In this document: positions 24,343-33,670 of the stretch, in pieces
Numbering within the stretch: position 1 is the first letter of the stretch
Layout of the letters: every line of letters starts with the position of its first letter
Source of the DNA: Candidatus Nomurabacteria bacterium RIFCSPHIGHO2_02_FULL_35_13
GTDB lineage: Bacteria > Patescibacteriota > Minisyncoccia > Phycocordibacterales > UBA9973
Direction: 5' to 3'
NCBI GenBank assembly: GCA_001785515.1
Contig: MFTY01000004.1
Location: forward strand, 2,657 to 56,288
DNA length: 53,632 bases
Program-made: the position numbers and the translations under genes
Notes under the pieces: model-generated
Told to the model about the DNA's origin: nothing
The model's database searches: none
The model's input: the letters and a program-made list of their open reading frames with translations, nothing else

Positions 24343-26568
24343 ATGAAATTATTAATCGTTGAGTCCCCTTCAAAAGCAAAGACTATCGAGAAGTATCTTG
24401 AAGGCGCTTATACTGTGCGCGCATCTGTGGGACATATTCGTGATTTACCTAAATCAAATAAACAAGCAATAGACATTGAAGGTGGATTTATACCGCATTA
24501 TGAAATTTCCAAAGGAAAGGAAAAAATTGTTCATGAGCTTCAATTATTGGGAGAAAAAGCTACTGAAATATTTTTAGCAACAGACCCCGACCGTGAAGGA
24601 GAAGCCATAGCTTGGCATATTGAAGAATTATTGAATAAAGATAAAAAAATAAAAACGTTAATCAAACGCATAGTTTTTCATGAAATAACTAAAGAAGCGG
24701 TAGAAGAAGCGTTAAAAAATCCGCGAGATATTGATACAGCTTTAAGAAAAGCTCAGGAAGCAAGGCGAGTATTGGATAGACTCGTTGGCTATGACCTTTC
24801 TGGACTTATTTGGAAAAAAGTGCGTTATGGACTTTCTGCCGGCAGAGTGCAATCTCCCGCGCTTCGCATAGTAATGGAACGCGAACGTGAAATTCGCGCT
24901 TTTGTTCCGGAACAATATTGGAAAATATTAGGCCTTTTTGAAACTCTTAAAAAAGGAAAGTTAACTCTTAATTGCGAAGATGAACCAAGAAACGAAAAAT
25001 TAGTTGAAAAAATAGTAGAAGCGGGTAAAAAAGGAAATTGGCAAGTTGTTGAAGTAAAAGAATCAGAACAAAAAAGAGTTCCTCGCGCGCCCTTTACCAC
25101 TTCCACTTTACAACAAACCGCAAGCTCAAGACTCGGTTATTCCCCTTCCAGAACAATGCAAATAGCGCAAAAACTCTATGAAGCCGGACATATTACATAT
25201 ATGAGAACAGACAGCACTAATTTGTCTGCAATCGCGCAAACGCAGATAATTTCTCTTATTCAGAAAAAATATGGAGATAAATATGCTCAACCGCGAATCT
25301 ATAAAGCCAAATCAAAAAACGCTCAAGAAGCGCATGAAGCAATCCGTCCAACCCACATAGGAAATTTGAGCGCTGGAACAGAAGAACAAGAAAGACTTTA
25401 CAAATTGATTTGGGAACGCGCTGTGTCATCGCAAATGGCTGATGCAAAACTATTAAAAACAAAAATAAGCGCGAATATTAGTGAAAGCCTAGATGGTTTT
25501 AAATTCCCTGATTTTACAGCTACTGGTTTAAGAATTATTTTTCCTGGATGGCTGGAAGTAGATAAAAATAGCATAGGAGAAGAAATAGAATTACCGGAAG
25601 TAAAAACCGGAGAAAAATTAAAATTACTGAATCTTATAAAAGAAGAAAAATTTACCGAACCGCCTAATAGATACAGTGAAGCAGGTTTGATAAAAGAACT
25701 TGAAGCAAGAGATATCGGCAGGCCTTCCACTTACGCTTCCATAATGAAAACATTAGAAGACCGAGAGTATGTAAAAAAAGAAGGTAAAACTCTCTTCCCT
25801 ACCGACGTCGGTGAAGTTGTCTCTGATTTCTTGGAGAAGCATTTTATGAAATATATTTCCGACAGTTTTACTGCAGAAATGGAAGATGAATTGGATGAAA
25901 TTTCACGAGGTGAACGTGAATATGAAAAAACACTAAAAGATTTTTATGGACCGTTCCTGAAAGATGTAAAAAGTAAAGAAAAATTAGAAAAAGCGACAAA
26001 TTTAGGTGATGCGCCGGAAAATATAAAATGCCCGAAATGTGGCGGAAAGATGATAATCAAGCTTTCGCGCGCAGGTAAATTTTATTCTTGCATTAAATAT
26101 CCTGATTGCGATGGGGCTCTTAAATTGGATGGCACAAAATTAGAAGGCCCAAAAGAAACAGGAGAAATGTGTCCAGAATGCGGAGAAAAAAAAGGAAAAT
26201 CAGGAGGCGGAAAATTAATCATACGAGAAAGACGAGATGGAACCGGCACTTTTATTTCTTGCTCACGTTATCCAAAATGTAAATTTATTAAAAAAGACGA
26301 AGCAGAAGAAGCCAGAAAAAGAACAGGAGTTATTTGTCCTTTGTGTAAAAAAGGCGACATTTCGGAACGACGTGGAAGATTTGGAATATTTTATTCCTGT
26401 TCAAATTATCCCGATTGCAAATACGCAATAAAAGCAAAACCTACCGGTAAAATATGTCCTAAATGCGATTCTTTAATGATGGAAGGAACGAAAACCATAG
26501 GAGAAAGATGCAGTAATAAATCCTGCCCGAATCACAACCCTCACAAGATATTAAAGATAGAAAAATAA
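24343..26568 (+). CDS. topA: DNA topoisomerase I
   Basis: A type IA topoisomerase relaxing negative supercoils. The N-terminal Toprim domain has VESPSKAKTIEKYL and DPDREGEAIAWH (81-92); GHIRDLPK and LSAGRVQSPALR follow; the catalytic Tyr is Y286 in TYMRTDST. The C-terminus carries four Cys4 zinc motifs: CPKCGG with CIKYPDC, CPECGE with CSRYPKC, CPLCKKG with CSNYPDC, and CPKCDS with a final Cys pair. Length is 741, normal. It starts a run of plus-strand genes with relA. Confidence 0.97.
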   Translation: MKLLIVESPSKAKTIEKYLEGAYTVRASVGHIRDLPKSNKQAIDIEGGFIPHYEISKGKEKIVHELQLLGEKATEIFLATDPDREGEAIAWHIEELLNKDKKIKTLIKRIVFHEITKEAVEEALKNPRDIDTALRKAQEARRVLDRLVGYDLSGLIWKKVRYGLSAGRVQSPALRIVMEREREIRAFVPEQYWKILGLFETLKKGKLTLNCEDEPRNEKLVEKIVEAGKKGNWQVVEVKESEQKRVPRAPFTTSTLQQTASSRLGYSPSRTMQIAQKLYEAGHITYMRTDSTNLSAIAQTQIISLIQKKYGDKYAQPRIYKAKSKNAQEAHEAIRPTHIGNLSAGTEEQERLYKLIWERAVSSQMADAKLLKTKISANISESLDGFKFPDFTATGLRIIFPGWLEVDKNSIGEEIELPEVKTGEKLKLLNLIKEEKFTEPPNRYSEAGLIKELEARDIGRPSTYASIMKTLEDREYVKKEGKTLFPTDVGEVVSDFLEKHFMKYISDSFTAEMEDELDEISRGEREYEKTLKDFYGPFLKDVKSKEKLEKATNLGDAPENIKCPKCGGKMIIKLSRAGKFYSCIKYPDCDGALKLDGTKLEGPKETGEMCPECGEKKGKSGGGKLIIRERRDGTGTFISCSRYPKCKFIKKDEAEEARKRTGVICPLCKKGDISERRGRFGIFYSCSNYPDCKYAIKAKPTGKICPKCDSLMMEGTKTIGERCSNKSCPNHNPHKILKIEK

Positions 26569-26571
26569 TAG

Positions 26572-26586
26572 TGCTATAATAATGTT
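26572..26586 (+). promoter_or_regulatory. relA/spoT promoter, leaderless type
   Basis: Extended -10 TGcTATAAT (26572-26580), six bases, ATG. A TTAAAG at 26551-26556 could be a weak -35. Confidence 0.7.
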
Positions 26587-28056
26587 ATGGCAAACGTGCA
26601 AGAAATAATCAATCTCATAGTAGGAAGAGTAAATAAAAAGGACGAAGAACTCATAAAAAAAGCTTATAATTTCGCGGAACGTGCGCACGAAGGGCAAAAA
26701 AGGCTTAGTGGAGAATCTTATTTTACTCACGTTTTTGAAACTGCAAAAATTATTGCCAAATTGGGAATGGATGCGCAAACTATTGCCACAGGACTTCTGC
26801 ATGATGTGTTAGAAGACGCAAAAGTCACGGAAGAAGAGATAAAAAAAGAATTTGGAGAAGATATTGTTTTTTTAGTGAATGGTGTAACCAAATTGGGAAC
26901 TTTAAAATATCATGGGCACGAAAGACATGTAGAAAGTTTGAGAAAATTTTTCGTTGCAATAGCTAATGATTTACGTGTGGTTATAGTAAAGTTTGCTGAT
27001 AGATTACATAATTTGCGTACATTGCAGTTCATACGAGAGGATAAAAGACATAGAATTGCAATAGAATCCATAGAAGTTTATGCGCCATTGGCAAATCGCC
27101 TTGGAATGGGAAAGCTCAAAGGTGAGATTGAGGATGCGGCTTTTCCTTACGCATATCCAGAAGAGTTTGCTCAGATAGAGGAAATAATAAAAGAAAAAAA
27201 AGATTTATATGAAAAAAACATATTTGAAGTAAAAAAAGAACTTGAAAAAGAGTTAGGAAAAAATAAAATAAAAGTAATTGAAATCAACTATCGAGTTAAG
27301 CACAAATACAGTTTATGGAAAAAACTCGTTAAATATGAAATGGATATAGAAAAAATACATGATATAGTTGCCCTTCGAGTTGTCGTGGAAAGTATTGAAG
27401 AATGTTATAAGGTTTTAGGACTAGTGCATTCTATCTGGAATCCATTACCGGGTAGAATTAAAGATTACATTGCTGTACCTAAACCAAATGGTTACCGCTC
27501 TATTCATACGACTATCTTCACAGGTTCAGGTGGAATTGCAGAAATTCAAATAAGAACAAAAGAAATGCATGCGGAAGCTGCCTATGGTATCGCCGCTCAT
27601 TTTGCATACAAGGAACATGGAAGTAAAAAAGTTAATTACAACGAAAGTAAATTCAAATGGATAGAGGAATTGAAAGATTTACATTATAACCCAGAAGACC
27701 CAAAAAGTTTTATCGAACATCTTAAGATGGATTTTTTTAATAACCGCATTTTTATTTTTACTCCACAGGGAGATGTGGTGGATTTACCTGAAGACTCAAG
27801 TCCGATAGATTTTGCTTATTCCATCCACTCGGATATAGGAGACCATATATTCGGAGCAAAGGTAAACGCTAAAATAGCTCCCATCCTTTCAAAATTAAAG
27901 AACGGAGATATCGTGGAAATAATAACTAAAAAAGATTCACATCCGTCCAGCAAATGGTTGGAATATTCAAAAACAAATATCGCAAAAAAGAATATAAGGT
28001 CTTATTTGGAAAAAAACAGCTTGCTTTCCAAACTTAAATCCTTCGGACGTTCTTAA
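26587..28056 (+). CDS. RelA/SpoT-type (p)ppGpp synthetase/hydrolase
   Basis: The stringent-response alarmone enzyme. The N-terminal HD hydrolase domain keeps H48 and HDVLED (72-77) and KFADRLHNLRT, so hydrolysis looks possible. The synthetase domain has YRVKHKYSLWKK, GYRSIHTTIF and EIQIRTKEMHAEAAYGIAAH. A TGS domain follows (about 390-450, IFIFTPQGDVVDLPEDSS). The C-terminal zinc-finger and ACT domains of long Rel proteins are missing, giving 489 residues. Its last four bases overlap the convergent parB gene. Confidence 0.93.
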   Translation: MANVQEIINLIVGRVNKKDEELIKKAYNFAERAHEGQKRLSGESYFTHVFETAKIIAKLGMDAQTIATGLLHDVLEDAKVTEEEIKKEFGEDIVFLVNGVTKLGTLKYHGHERHVESLRKFFVAIANDLRVVIVKFADRLHNLRTLQFIREDKRHRIAIESIEVYAPLANRLGMGKLKGEIEDAAFPYAYPEEFAQIEEIIKEKKDLYEKNIFEVKKELEKELGKNKIKVIEINYRVKHKYSLWKKLVKYEMDIEKIHDIVALRVVVESIEECYKVLGLVHSIWNPLPGRIKDYIAVPKPNGYRSIHTTIFTGSGGIAEIQIRTKEMHAEAAYGIAAHFAYKEHGSKKVNYNESKFKWIEELKDLHYNPEDPKSFIEHLKMDFFNNRIFIFTPQGDVVDLPEDSSPIDFAYSIHSDIGDHIFGAKVNAKIAPILSKLKNGDIVEIITKKDSHPSSKWLEYSKTNIAKKNIRSYLEKNSLLSKLKSFGRS

Positions 28057-29033
28057 ACGCTAAAATTAGAAATGTTATACAACTCAGTATCGTCCTCTTT
28101 TTTTTCTTCTTTTGTTCTATCATCTATCGCATCTATCGGCGTCTCACCCGGAACTTCGGTATTTTTTGTAATATAATTTTCAAGCATTTCTTCAGGCCTT
28201 TTTTCACCAGTTGATTTACTTATCAAATCTAAAATTGTTCGTAAATCTTCAGTGGAAAAAAAGTCTATTTTAATCTGCCCTCCTAATTCTTTTCTGTCTA
28301 TATGCACACGAGTTCCCAATTTATCTTGAAATTCTTCTTCAAGTTCTGTTATTTCCGGGTCTGGCATAAATTCTTTCTTGCGTACACGGTCGTAAGCTAT
28401 TTTTCTTGCCAATCTTTCTGCTTCTCGCACAGTTATCTTTTTATATAAAATTTCTTTAAAAAGCACCGCTTGTTCTTCAGGGTGGTCCACCAGCATTAAT
28501 ATTGGCCGAGTATGACCTTCAGTAATTTTTCCTTCCGATAAGGCAGTTAATATTTCTTCCGGTAAAGATAAAATACGCAAAGAATTTGAGACATATTCCC
28601 TACTCCTGCCCATTTTTTTAGCAACTTCATTATGAGTGAACTTGAATTCGTTTACTAATTGAAAAAAAGCTCTGGCGCGGTCTACGACATTTAAATCTTC
28701 TCGTTGTAAATTTTCAATGATTGCAAGCTCAAGTTTCATCATTGACGTATCCCCTTCGCGAATTATTACCGGCACCTGATACACTCCAGCTAATTTAGCC
28801 GCGCGAAGCCTGCGCTCTCCCGCTATGAGCTCATATTCTGTGGTAAGACCGCCAGTTTCTTTTTCTACTTCCACGCGAGAAACCGTCAGAGGTTGAAGTA
28901 CTCCGTATTGTTTTATGGAATCAGCTAAATCTTTTAAGCGGATTTCATCAAAATCTCGTCTTGGTTGAAAAGGATTTGGTTTGATTTTATCTGCGTCAAT
29001 CCAAAAAATTGAATTGGAATATAAATTAGACAT
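28053..29033 (-). CDS. parB: ParB/Spo0J-family partition protein
   Basis: A chromosome-segregation CTPase clamp that binds parS. The N-terminal domain has PNPFQPRRDFDE (about 19-30), GERRLRAAKLAG (72-83) and ENLQREDLN (107-115). A helix-turn-helix is at about 136-158 (THNEVAKKMGRSREYVSN). The C-terminal dimerisation part is followed by an acidic tail. No parA lies next to it and I saw no parS-like 16-mer in the window. The 3' end overlaps relA by four bases. Confidence 0.92.
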   Translation of the reverse strand: MSNLYSNSIFWIDADKIKPNPFQPRRDFDEIRLKDLADSIKQYGVLQPLTVSRVEVEKETGGLTTEYELIAGERRLRAAKLAGVYQVPVIIREGDTSMMKLELAIIENLQREDLNVVDRARAFFQLVNEFKFTHNEVAKKMGRSREYVSNSLRILSLPEEILTALSEGKITEGHTRPILMLVDHPEEQAVLFKEILYKKITVREAERLARKIAYDRVRKKEFMPDPEITELEEEFQDKLGTRVHIDRKELGGQIKIDFFSTEDLRTILDLISKSTGEKRPEEMLENYITKNTEVPGETPIDAIDDRTKEEKKEDDTELYNISNFSV

Positions 29034-29048
29034 GATTGTATTTTATCA
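29034..29048 (-). promoter_or_regulatory. parB promoter, leaderless type
   Basis: Extended -10 TGaTAAAAT (29048 to 29040), six bases, ATG of parB. It lies between the tRNA-Leu 3' end and parB. Confidence 0.68.
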
Positions 29049-29071
29049 TAAAAAATTATTTTAAACTAAAG

Positions 29072-29155
29072 TGCCCAGGGAGAGAATCGAACTCTCATGA
29101 TGTTGCCATCAATAGATTTTGAGTCTATCGCGTCTACCAATTCCGCCACCTGGGC
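29072..29155 (-). tRNA. tRNA-Leu (CAA)
   Basis: An 84-base class II tRNA. The acceptor GCCCAGG pairs with CCTGGGC; D-arm GGCGGAATTGGTAGACGC is typical of Leu; the anticodon stem ATAGA/TCTAT holds loop CTCAAAA, anticodon CAA; the long variable arm is TGATGGCAACATCA; the T-arm is GAGAGTTCGATTCTCTC. The discriminator is A and CCA is not encoded. Confidence 0.95.
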
Positions 29156-29192
29156 ATTTTTAGATAATACTTGAATTTCATGCATAAATCAA
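29156..29192 (-). promoter_or_regulatory. tRNA-Leu promoter
   Basis: TTGATT (29192 to 29187), 17-base spacer, TATTAT (29169 to 29164), eight bases, tRNA 5' end. This is a near-consensus sigma-70 layout. Confidence 0.72.
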
Positions 29193-29221
29193 TTAAAAAT
29201 AGGAGTTATTCACAAACCTAC

Positions 29222-29256
29222 TTGCATTATATCATATATGAGATATAATGTTGTGT
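29222..29256 (+). promoter_or_regulatory. Promoter of the HTH-MurA fusion gene
   Basis: TTGCAT (29222-29227), 16-base spacer, TATAAT (29244-29249), seven bases, ATG at 29257. An in-frame ATG at 29248 overlaps the -10 box, which rules it out. Confidence 0.72.
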
Positions 29257-30774
29257 ATGTCTAAACAAACAAAGACAGAACAACAAAAAATAGGTTATTT
29301 CATAAAAGAACTTAGAGAACGCCGTGGAATGACACAAGAAGAATTTGCTAAAGCGCTCAACACCTCCCAGAGCTCCATTCCCCGCATGGAAAAAGGAGAA
29401 CAAAATTTTACAACAGAACTTTTATCTAAAATAAGCAATGTCTTAGAGCATCAAATAGTTTCTATCAATGACTCTATAGATTTTCAAGTTAATGGAGGAA
29501 AAAAACTTAGCGGAACAATAAAAACAAATTTTTCTAAAAATGGTTCTGTGGGTCTTCTCTGCGCTTCACTTGTTAATAAAGGAACAACAACTCTCCATGG
29601 TATTGCAAGAATAGAAGAAGTTTATCGAGTAATTGAAATTCTCGAAAGTATTGGCGTTTTAATTAAATGGCTTGACCAAAATACCGTGATAATAACCCCT
29701 CCTGATAAATTTAATTTGGAAAATATAAACATTGAATCGGCGGTTAAGACTCGTTCTATTGTGATGCTAATCGGACCTCTAATTCATTCACTTTCTTCTT
29801 TTTCTTTACCGCACGCACAGGGATGCAGTTTGGGAAGACGCACTATCGCTGCTCATACCTATGCGTTTGAAGAACTTGGAGTAAAAATAAAAACCACATC
29901 ACAAAATTATGAAATAAGCAGGGGAAAATTAAAACCAGCAAATATTGTAATGTATGAATCCGGCGATACAGCTTGTGAAAATGTTTTAACCGCGTCAGCT
30001 TTAATTCAAGGCGACACAACTATATCTTTTGCCAGCGCAAACTATATGGTTCAAGAGGTATGTTTCTTCCTGGAAGCTTTGGGAGTAAAAATAGATGGAA
30101 TCGGTACTTCTACTTTAACAATTCATGGAATGGGTGAAATTAATAAAAATGTTGAATATTGGAACAGCGAAGACCCGATTGAATCTATGATGTTCATTTC
30201 AGCTTGTATCGTCACAGATTCAAAACTCACCATAACCCGATGCCCGATTGATTTCCTTTCTTTGGAACTTGAAAAATTAAAAAGAATGAATTTAAAATAT
30301 AAAATTTTAAAAAGATATTATTCTTACAATAATCGCACTAAACTTGCTGATTTAGAAATTTTTCCAAGCAGTTTAAAAGCGTTATCCGATAAAATTCATT
30401 CCAATCCTTACCCAGGAATAAATATAGACAATTTGCCATTTTTTGTGCCAATTGCTATTCGCGCAAAAGGCCAAACGATGATTCATGACTGGGTTTATGA
30501 AAATCGCGCCATATATTTTACTGAATTGAATAGACTCGGGGCAAATATTACTCTTGCTGACCCGCACCGGGTTTATATTACCGGCGGAACCCCATTAAAA
30601 CCAGCTCAAGTGGTTTGCCCTCCTGCCTTGCGTCCTTCAATGGTAATATTTATTTCCATGCTGGCAGCCCCAGGTGTTTCAATCTTACGCAATGTCTATA
30701 TGATTAATCGCGGTTATGAAGAAATAGCTGAACGTTTAAACTCTATTGGCGCAGATATTAAAATTTTGAAATAG
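29257..30774 (+). CDS. XRE-type HTH fused to MurA-like enolpyruvyl transferase
   Basis: Residues about 8-67 form an XRE/Cro helix-turn-helix (GYFIKELRERRGMTQEEFAK, SQSSIPRMEKG). Residues about 73-505 form an EPSP-synthase-family domain like MurA, which makes UDP-GlcNAc-enolpyruvate. MurA active-site equivalents are kept: K94-N95 (SKNGS), C190 in QGCSLGRR, D391 in PYPGINID, and the Arg in ALRPSM. Normal MurA is about 420 residues with no HTH. It could be an enzyme that also regulates, or a regulator sensing UDP-GlcNAc. It is followed by miaA after 11 bases. Confidence 0.88.
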   Translation: MSKQTKTEQQKIGYFIKELRERRGMTQEEFAKALNTSQSSIPRMEKGEQNFTTELLSKISNVLEHQIVSINDSIDFQVNGGKKLSGTIKTNFSKNGSVGLLCASLVNKGTTTLHGIARIEEVYRVIEILESIGVLIKWLDQNTVIITPPDKFNLENINIESAVKTRSIVMLIGPLIHSLSSFSLPHAQGCSLGRRTIAAHTYAFEELGVKIKTTSQNYEISRGKLKPANIVMYESGDTACENVLTASALIQGDTTISFASANYMVQEVCFFLEALGVKIDGIGTSTLTIHGMGEINKNVEYWNSEDPIESMMFISACIVTDSKLTITRCPIDFLSLELEKLKRMNLKYKILKRYYSYNNRTKLADLEIFPSSLKALSDKIHSNPYPGINIDNLPFFVPIAIRAKGQTMIHDWVYENRAIYFTELNRLGANITLADPHRVYITGGTPLKPAQVVCPPALRPSMVIFISMLAAPGVSILRNVYMINRGYEEIAERLNSIGADIKILK

Positions 30775-30785
30775 ATAATCATCCA

Positions 30786-31673
30786 ATGCAAAAGCCAAAG
30801 GTTATTGTGATATTAGGGACGACGGCTACCGGAAAAAGCAATTTGGCTGTGCAAATTGCCCTTCGATTAAACTCAGGACAAGCCAAGAAAATCAATGGAG
30901 AAATTGTTTCCGCTGATTCTAGACAAATTTATAAAGGGTTGAATATCGGGACGGGAAAAATCATAAAAAAAGAAATGAAGGGTATTCCCCATCATTTGCT
31001 TGATGTGGTAAATCCTAAAAATAAATTTACAATCGCAGAATATCAGAAGAAAGCTATCTGCGCTATAGCGGAGATTATAAAAAAAGGTAAAATTCCGATT
31101 ATTTGCGGAGGAACCGGATTTTATATTGATGCAATAACTAAAGGAGCGGTATTTCCGGAAGTTCCACCTAATAAAAAACTTAGAAAATCTTTAGAGAAAA
31201 AATCAACAGTAGAGCTTTTCAAAATATTAAAACATTTAGATTCCAGGCGAGCAAAAAATATCGACAAAAACAATAAAGTAAGATTAGTAAGGGCGATTGA
31301 GATAGTAAAAGCTCTGGGCAAAGTTCCCCTGCTAAAAAATAAAAAATCTGATTATAAATTCATAAAAATCGGTTTATATTTACCACAAGACAGATTGAAA
31401 AATAAAATAGAAAAAAGAGTAGAAAAAATATTTAAAGCTGGTTTATTGAACGAGATAAAAAAACTGAAAAAAACCAGGGTATCGGAGAAAAGGCTGAAAG
31501 AATTTGGTTTTGAATATTGGAACCCCACAAAAGAAAAAGTACTAAGTGAAACTATTAAATACACAAAAAGACAAATGACATGGTTTAAGCGCGATAAGCA
31601 GATAAAATGGTTTGATGCGTCAAAGAAAAATTTAGAGAAAAATATTTTACTTAAATTGAAGAAAGATTTTTAG
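30786..31673 (+). CDS. miaA: tRNA dimethylallyltransferase MiaA
   Basis: Adds a dimethylallyl group to A37 of tRNAs reading UNN codons. The P-loop GTTATGKS (11-18), SADSRQIYKGLNIGTGK, PHHLLDVVNP, CGGTGFYIDA and the C-terminal YTKRQMTWFKRD are all present. Length (295) is normal. It follows the MurA fusion gene closely and its 3' end overlaps purC, on the other strand, by 23 bases. Confidence 0.96.
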   Translation: MQKPKVIVILGTTATGKSNLAVQIALRLNSGQAKKINGEIVSADSRQIYKGLNIGTGKIIKKEMKGIPHHLLDVVNPKNKFTIAEYQKKAICAIAEIIKKGKIPIICGGTGFYIDAITKGAVFPEVPPNKKLRKSLEKKSTVELFKILKHLDSRRAKNIDKNNKVRLVRAIEIVKALGKVPLLKNKKSDYKFIKIGLYLPQDRLKNKIEKRVEKIFKAGLLNEIKKLKKTRVSEKRLKEFGFEYWNPTKEKVLSETIKYTKRQMTWFKRDKQIKWFDASKKNLEKNILLKLKKDF

Positions 31674-32610
31674 TTACTCTCTCTTTGGTTGTAAAGCTGA
31701 AATCATGTTCAAAAGATTTACCTATAATCATTTCATATATTTCAATATATCTACGAGATAATTCAGCAATAAGTTCAAGAGGGGCTTTGGGTAATTCTTT
31801 ATCTTTATATGGGTCACAGTGTTCTTTGAACCAGATTCTTAAAAATTCTTTATCAAAGTATTCAGGCTCTTCTCCCTTGTTGAAACGTTCTTCATAAGTC
31901 CCAGCTTTCCAGTATCTGGAAGAATCTGGAGTATGAATTTCATCTATAAGCATCAATTTACCATTTTCATCTATTCCCAGTTCATATTTCGTATCTACCA
32001 ATATGAGTCCGCGCGAAAATGCTACTTCCTGCCCCCTTTTAAATAATGCTTTCGCCACCCTTTCCACTTCGGTTACCATCTCTTTTGTAAGTAGCCCTTC
32101 GGACACTATTTCCGCCAGAGTGATAGGCCTGTCATGCTCGTCAGATTTGGTAGTAGGATTGAAAACTGGTTCTGCCAGTTTCTGATTTTTCTTCATTCCT
32201 TCAGGCAGAACAAAATTGCCGAAATCGCGCTTCCCTTCTTTATAATGAGTCCAAAGCGAGGTACCTGTTACACCTGTAATATACCCACGCATTACGCATT
32301 CAATTGATAATGGTTTACATTTTCTAGCAACAACTACATTTGGGTCGGGTGTATTTAAAACATGATTTTCTATTATATCTTTAGTCTGATTAAACCAAAA
32401 CAAACTGATTTGATTCAAAACCTCGCCTTTGAAAGGTATAAAAGCGATATTTCTGTCAAAAGAAGAGTGCCTGTCGGTTGATATAAGCGTAATATGGTCA
32501 GGTTTGATATAAATATCTCTTACTTTCCCGACTTTTTTTTCTCCAAGATTGGTAAAATTTGTTTCTACCAAAACATCATTAATATGCTCTTTTATTTTTT
32601 CTATGTTCAT
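31651..32610 (-). CDS. purC: SAICAR synthetase PurC
   Basis: An ATP-dependent ligase joining aspartate to CAIR in purine synthesis. Signatures include VGKVRDIY, TDRHSSFDRNI, VVVARKCKPLSIECVMRGY, the SDEHDRPI stretch, and GLILVDTKYELGI with LIDEIHTPDSSRYW. At 319 residues it belongs to the longer PurC type rather than the ~240-residue one. It is the last gene of purE-purM-purC and starts four bases after purM. Confidence 0.96.
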   Translation of the reverse strand: MNIEKIKEHINDVLVETNFTNLGEKKVGKVRDIYIKPDHITLISTDRHSSFDRNIAFIPFKGEVLNQISLFWFNQTKDIIENHVLNTPDPNVVVARKCKPLSIECVMRGYITGVTGTSLWTHYKEGKRDFGNFVLPEGMKKNQKLAEPVFNPTTKSDEHDRPITLAEIVSEGLLTKEMVTEVERVAKALFKRGQEVAFSRGLILVDTKYELGIDENGKLMLIDEIHTPDSSRYWKAGTYEERFNKGEEPEYFDKEFLRIWFKEHCDPYKDKELPKAPLELIAELSRRYIEIYEMIIGKSFEHDFSFTTKERVTKNLSSI

Positions 32611-32614
32611 ATAT

Positions 32615-33655
32615 TTATATTAAAACAACTCTTTTATTACTTTTAATAATTTTACCAATTTCATAAATTTTAAATTTTGGATAACTCATTAAAACCTTTT
32701 CTATTTTATTTTTTTCTTCTTTTGGAACAATAAGCACTAAACCAATTCCCATATTAAAAGTACGATACATATCTTGTTCCGGAATGTTTCCTATCTTTTG
32801 CATAAAAGGAAAAATTGGCAACATAGGCCATGAGTCTTTTTTAATTTCCGCGGCAAGATTTTCTGATAATACCCGCGGAATATTTTCGATAAACCCTCCA
32901 CCAGTTATATGAGCAATACCGCGAATATTTATTCCTTGATTAAGCATTTCAAGCACCGGCAAAGAATAATTGACGTGAATTTTCAATAATGCTTCCCCTA
33001 CTGTTTCTTTTAATTCGTTTATTTTTAGATTTACATTATATCCTGCTATTTCAAAAAATAATTTTCTGGCAAGTGAAAAACCATTAGTGTGCAGACCGCT
33101 TGAAGAAAAACCTAAAATAATATCATTTTCTTTTATTTTTTCTCCGGTAATAATTTTATCTTTTTCCACCACACCGGTAATGCATCCGGCAATATCATGC
33201 TCTCCTTTCATATACGTACCGGGCATTTCTGCTGTTTCTCCTCCTATAAGACTCACATTATTTTCTCTGCAAGCTTTTGACATTCCGGAAACTATAGATT
33301 CCATTATGTTTGGGTCTAATTTATCATGAGCCACATAATCAAGAAAAGTAAAAGATTTGGCTCCCATAGAAAGTAAATCATTACAACAATGATTTACTAT
33401 ATCTTCTCCAACAGAGTCATATTTATTCATTAACTGAGCCACAGAAAGCTTTGTCCCAACGCCATCAATACTCTGAACAAGTACAGGATTTTTATATGGT
33501 TTTAAAACCTTGCCGATATCATAGAGTCCGCCAAAACTTCCGATACCAGTAAGAACAGCATTTCCATGAGTACTAGCAACATCAGCTTTGATTCGACGTA
33601 CCACTTCATTTCCTACGTCAATATTTACTCCAGCTTCCGAATATAGATCATTCAT
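32615..33655 (-). CDS. purM: AIR synthetase PurM
   Basis: Cyclises FGAM to AIR with ATP. YSEAGVNIDVGNE near the N-terminus, VQSIDGVGTKL, GGETAEMPGTY, CITGVVEK, FSSSGLHTNGFSL and HITGGGFIENIPR match the family, which shares its fold with PurL. Length is 346. It begins 15 bases after purE. Confidence 0.97.
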   Translation of the reverse strand: MNDLYSEAGVNIDVGNEVVRRIKADVASTHGNAVLTGIGSFGGLYDIGKVLKPYKNPVLVQSIDGVGTKLSVAQLMNKYDSVGEDIVNHCCNDLLSMGAKSFTFLDYVAHDKLDPNIMESIVSGMSKACRENNVSLIGGETAEMPGTYMKGEHDIAGCITGVVEKDKIITGEKIKENDIILGFSSSGLHTNGFSLARKLFFEIAGYNVNLKINELKETVGEALLKIHVNYSLPVLEMLNQGINIRGIAHITGGGFIENIPRVLSENLAAEIKKDSWPMLPIFPFMQKIGNIPEQDMYRTFNMGIGLVLIVPKEEKNKIEKVLMSYPKFKIYEIGKIIKSNKRVVLI

Positions 33656-33670
33656 AGTTTATACAACTTA

